DNA of 28,597 nt, from positions 1-28,597 of the forward strand of contig JAWQRN010000542.1 of the NCBI GenBank assembly GCA_033557685.1, read 5' to 3'. The stretch is from Sperchopsis tessellata. Lineage: Eukaryota > Arthropoda > Insecta > Coleoptera > Hydrophilidae. The notes below the pieces were generated by a model. The model had not been told where the DNA came from and made no database searches. It worked only from the letters and a program-made list of their open reading frames with translations. Positions 27,919-28,597 of the stretch are shown here, piece after piece. The position numbers were made by a program, and so were the translations under genes. Each line of letters begins with the position of its first letter. The stretch's first letter is position 1.

Positions 27919-28597
27919 GTAATTTGATCTAAATTCTAGTACCTGCTTCTGAGAGTTTGAAGATTTGTAATTTTTTGGTCTAATATTCATATATTATCAA
28001 AGTACTAATTTGTCATAAAAAAATCAGCATTATCACACCATTTCTATATCATTTGCTAATAGGCAAGTCATTATATTTTCTGACATAATTAAAATCTATG
28101 AGGAAGAATTAAATAAATTTATATAAGATTCCAGAGAATTTGATGCATTTAAAAAAATCGTACTTTTAGTTGGTTTGCTTTTTATTCTTATACAACCTAC
28201 ATAATACATAGGAAATTCCAAATAAAAAGAAAAAATTAAAACAAAATTTCTTTGTAATAGAAAGCGGCATCTCTCCCACACTGTCAGGTGAGATACCACA
28301 TACAAAAAGTATTTTTTGCGTACAAAACGTTTCTTTTTATAATTTTTATTTATTAGTGTGTAATTCATAGTAACAAAGTAAAAAATAAAGTTTAAATAAG
28401 CATAGGCACAATTATGTATGATTTAGCTTTACATGCAAACATATAACAATAATAGAATAATTTGAAAAATGGGTTTAATTTTAATAAACTCACAGTAAAA
28501 ATAGATTTAAAAATTAAAATTATGCTCACCCGCGATCTCAAAGCATATATACAAGGAATGAAATATATATTCGTACGTGGAAAACAGCTAATTACTA
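27919..28597 (+). other. Usp14 intron 7 (partial)
   Basis: AT-rich intron running off the window. I see no further exon. The minus-strand open frame 28368-28096 has no recognisable domain. Confidence 0.75.

Overview
This is AT-rich, intron-rich, transposon-rich eukaryotic DNA, almost certainly from an insect. The evidence is a Src42A-type kinase exon, a USP14 gene with canonical GT-AG introns, an insect antigen-5-like CAP gene, and insect-style mariner, Penelope, RTE, Ty3/Gypsy and SINE remnants. The element mix would suit a large-genome hemimetabolous insect, but the order cannot be fixed from the sequence.

Host genes. (1) Minus strand, 3181-2811: the first coding exon of a Src42A-like tyrosine kinase (acylation signal plus SH3); its next exons lie beyond base 1. 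(2) Plus strand, 14016 to beyond the window: Usp14, with seven exons (364 codons: ubiquitin-like domain and the first part of the protease domain). Its intron 1 is about 11.2 kb. (3) Inside that intron, same strand, 16659-17501: an intact single-exon secreted CAP-superfamily protein of 280 aa.

Mobile DNA. In order: a hammerhead/Penelope-like scrap (2001-2039, minus); a tRNA-derived SINE (3576-3850); a dead mariner-type transposase (5108-4164, minus); a 33-bp minisatellite (5136-5270); a decayed Ty3/Gypsy element A (5391-9260, plus); a second Gypsy RT/RNase H fragment (10580-9530, minus); a roughly 70-bp tandem array (11060-11640); two opposed Penelope RT fragments and a second SINE (12405-13600). 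Within Usp14 intron 1: a non-LTR RT scrap (minus); Gypsy element B of the same family as A (minus, in pieces between 18418 and about 21845); a non-LTR 3' end (plus); a 5S-rRNA-like SINE; an RTE 3' end (minus); and a Penelope GIY-YIG C-terminus (plus).

Most notable observation. Both copies of this Gypsy family carry an extra coding module between integrase and the 3' LTR. It is a macro domain resembling OARD1 (ADP-ribose/O-acetyl-ADP-ribose hydrolase), followed directly by three CCCH zinc fingers with the same cysteine/histidine spacing as the N-terminal fingers of ZC3H11A. In copy A the module is in frame with the integrase GPY/F domain, so it looks like a C-terminal extension of pol. In both copies it is bounded 3' by a polypurine tract and the same LTR start. 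I do not recall a description of this architecture and could not search for one. Both copies here are pseudogenes.
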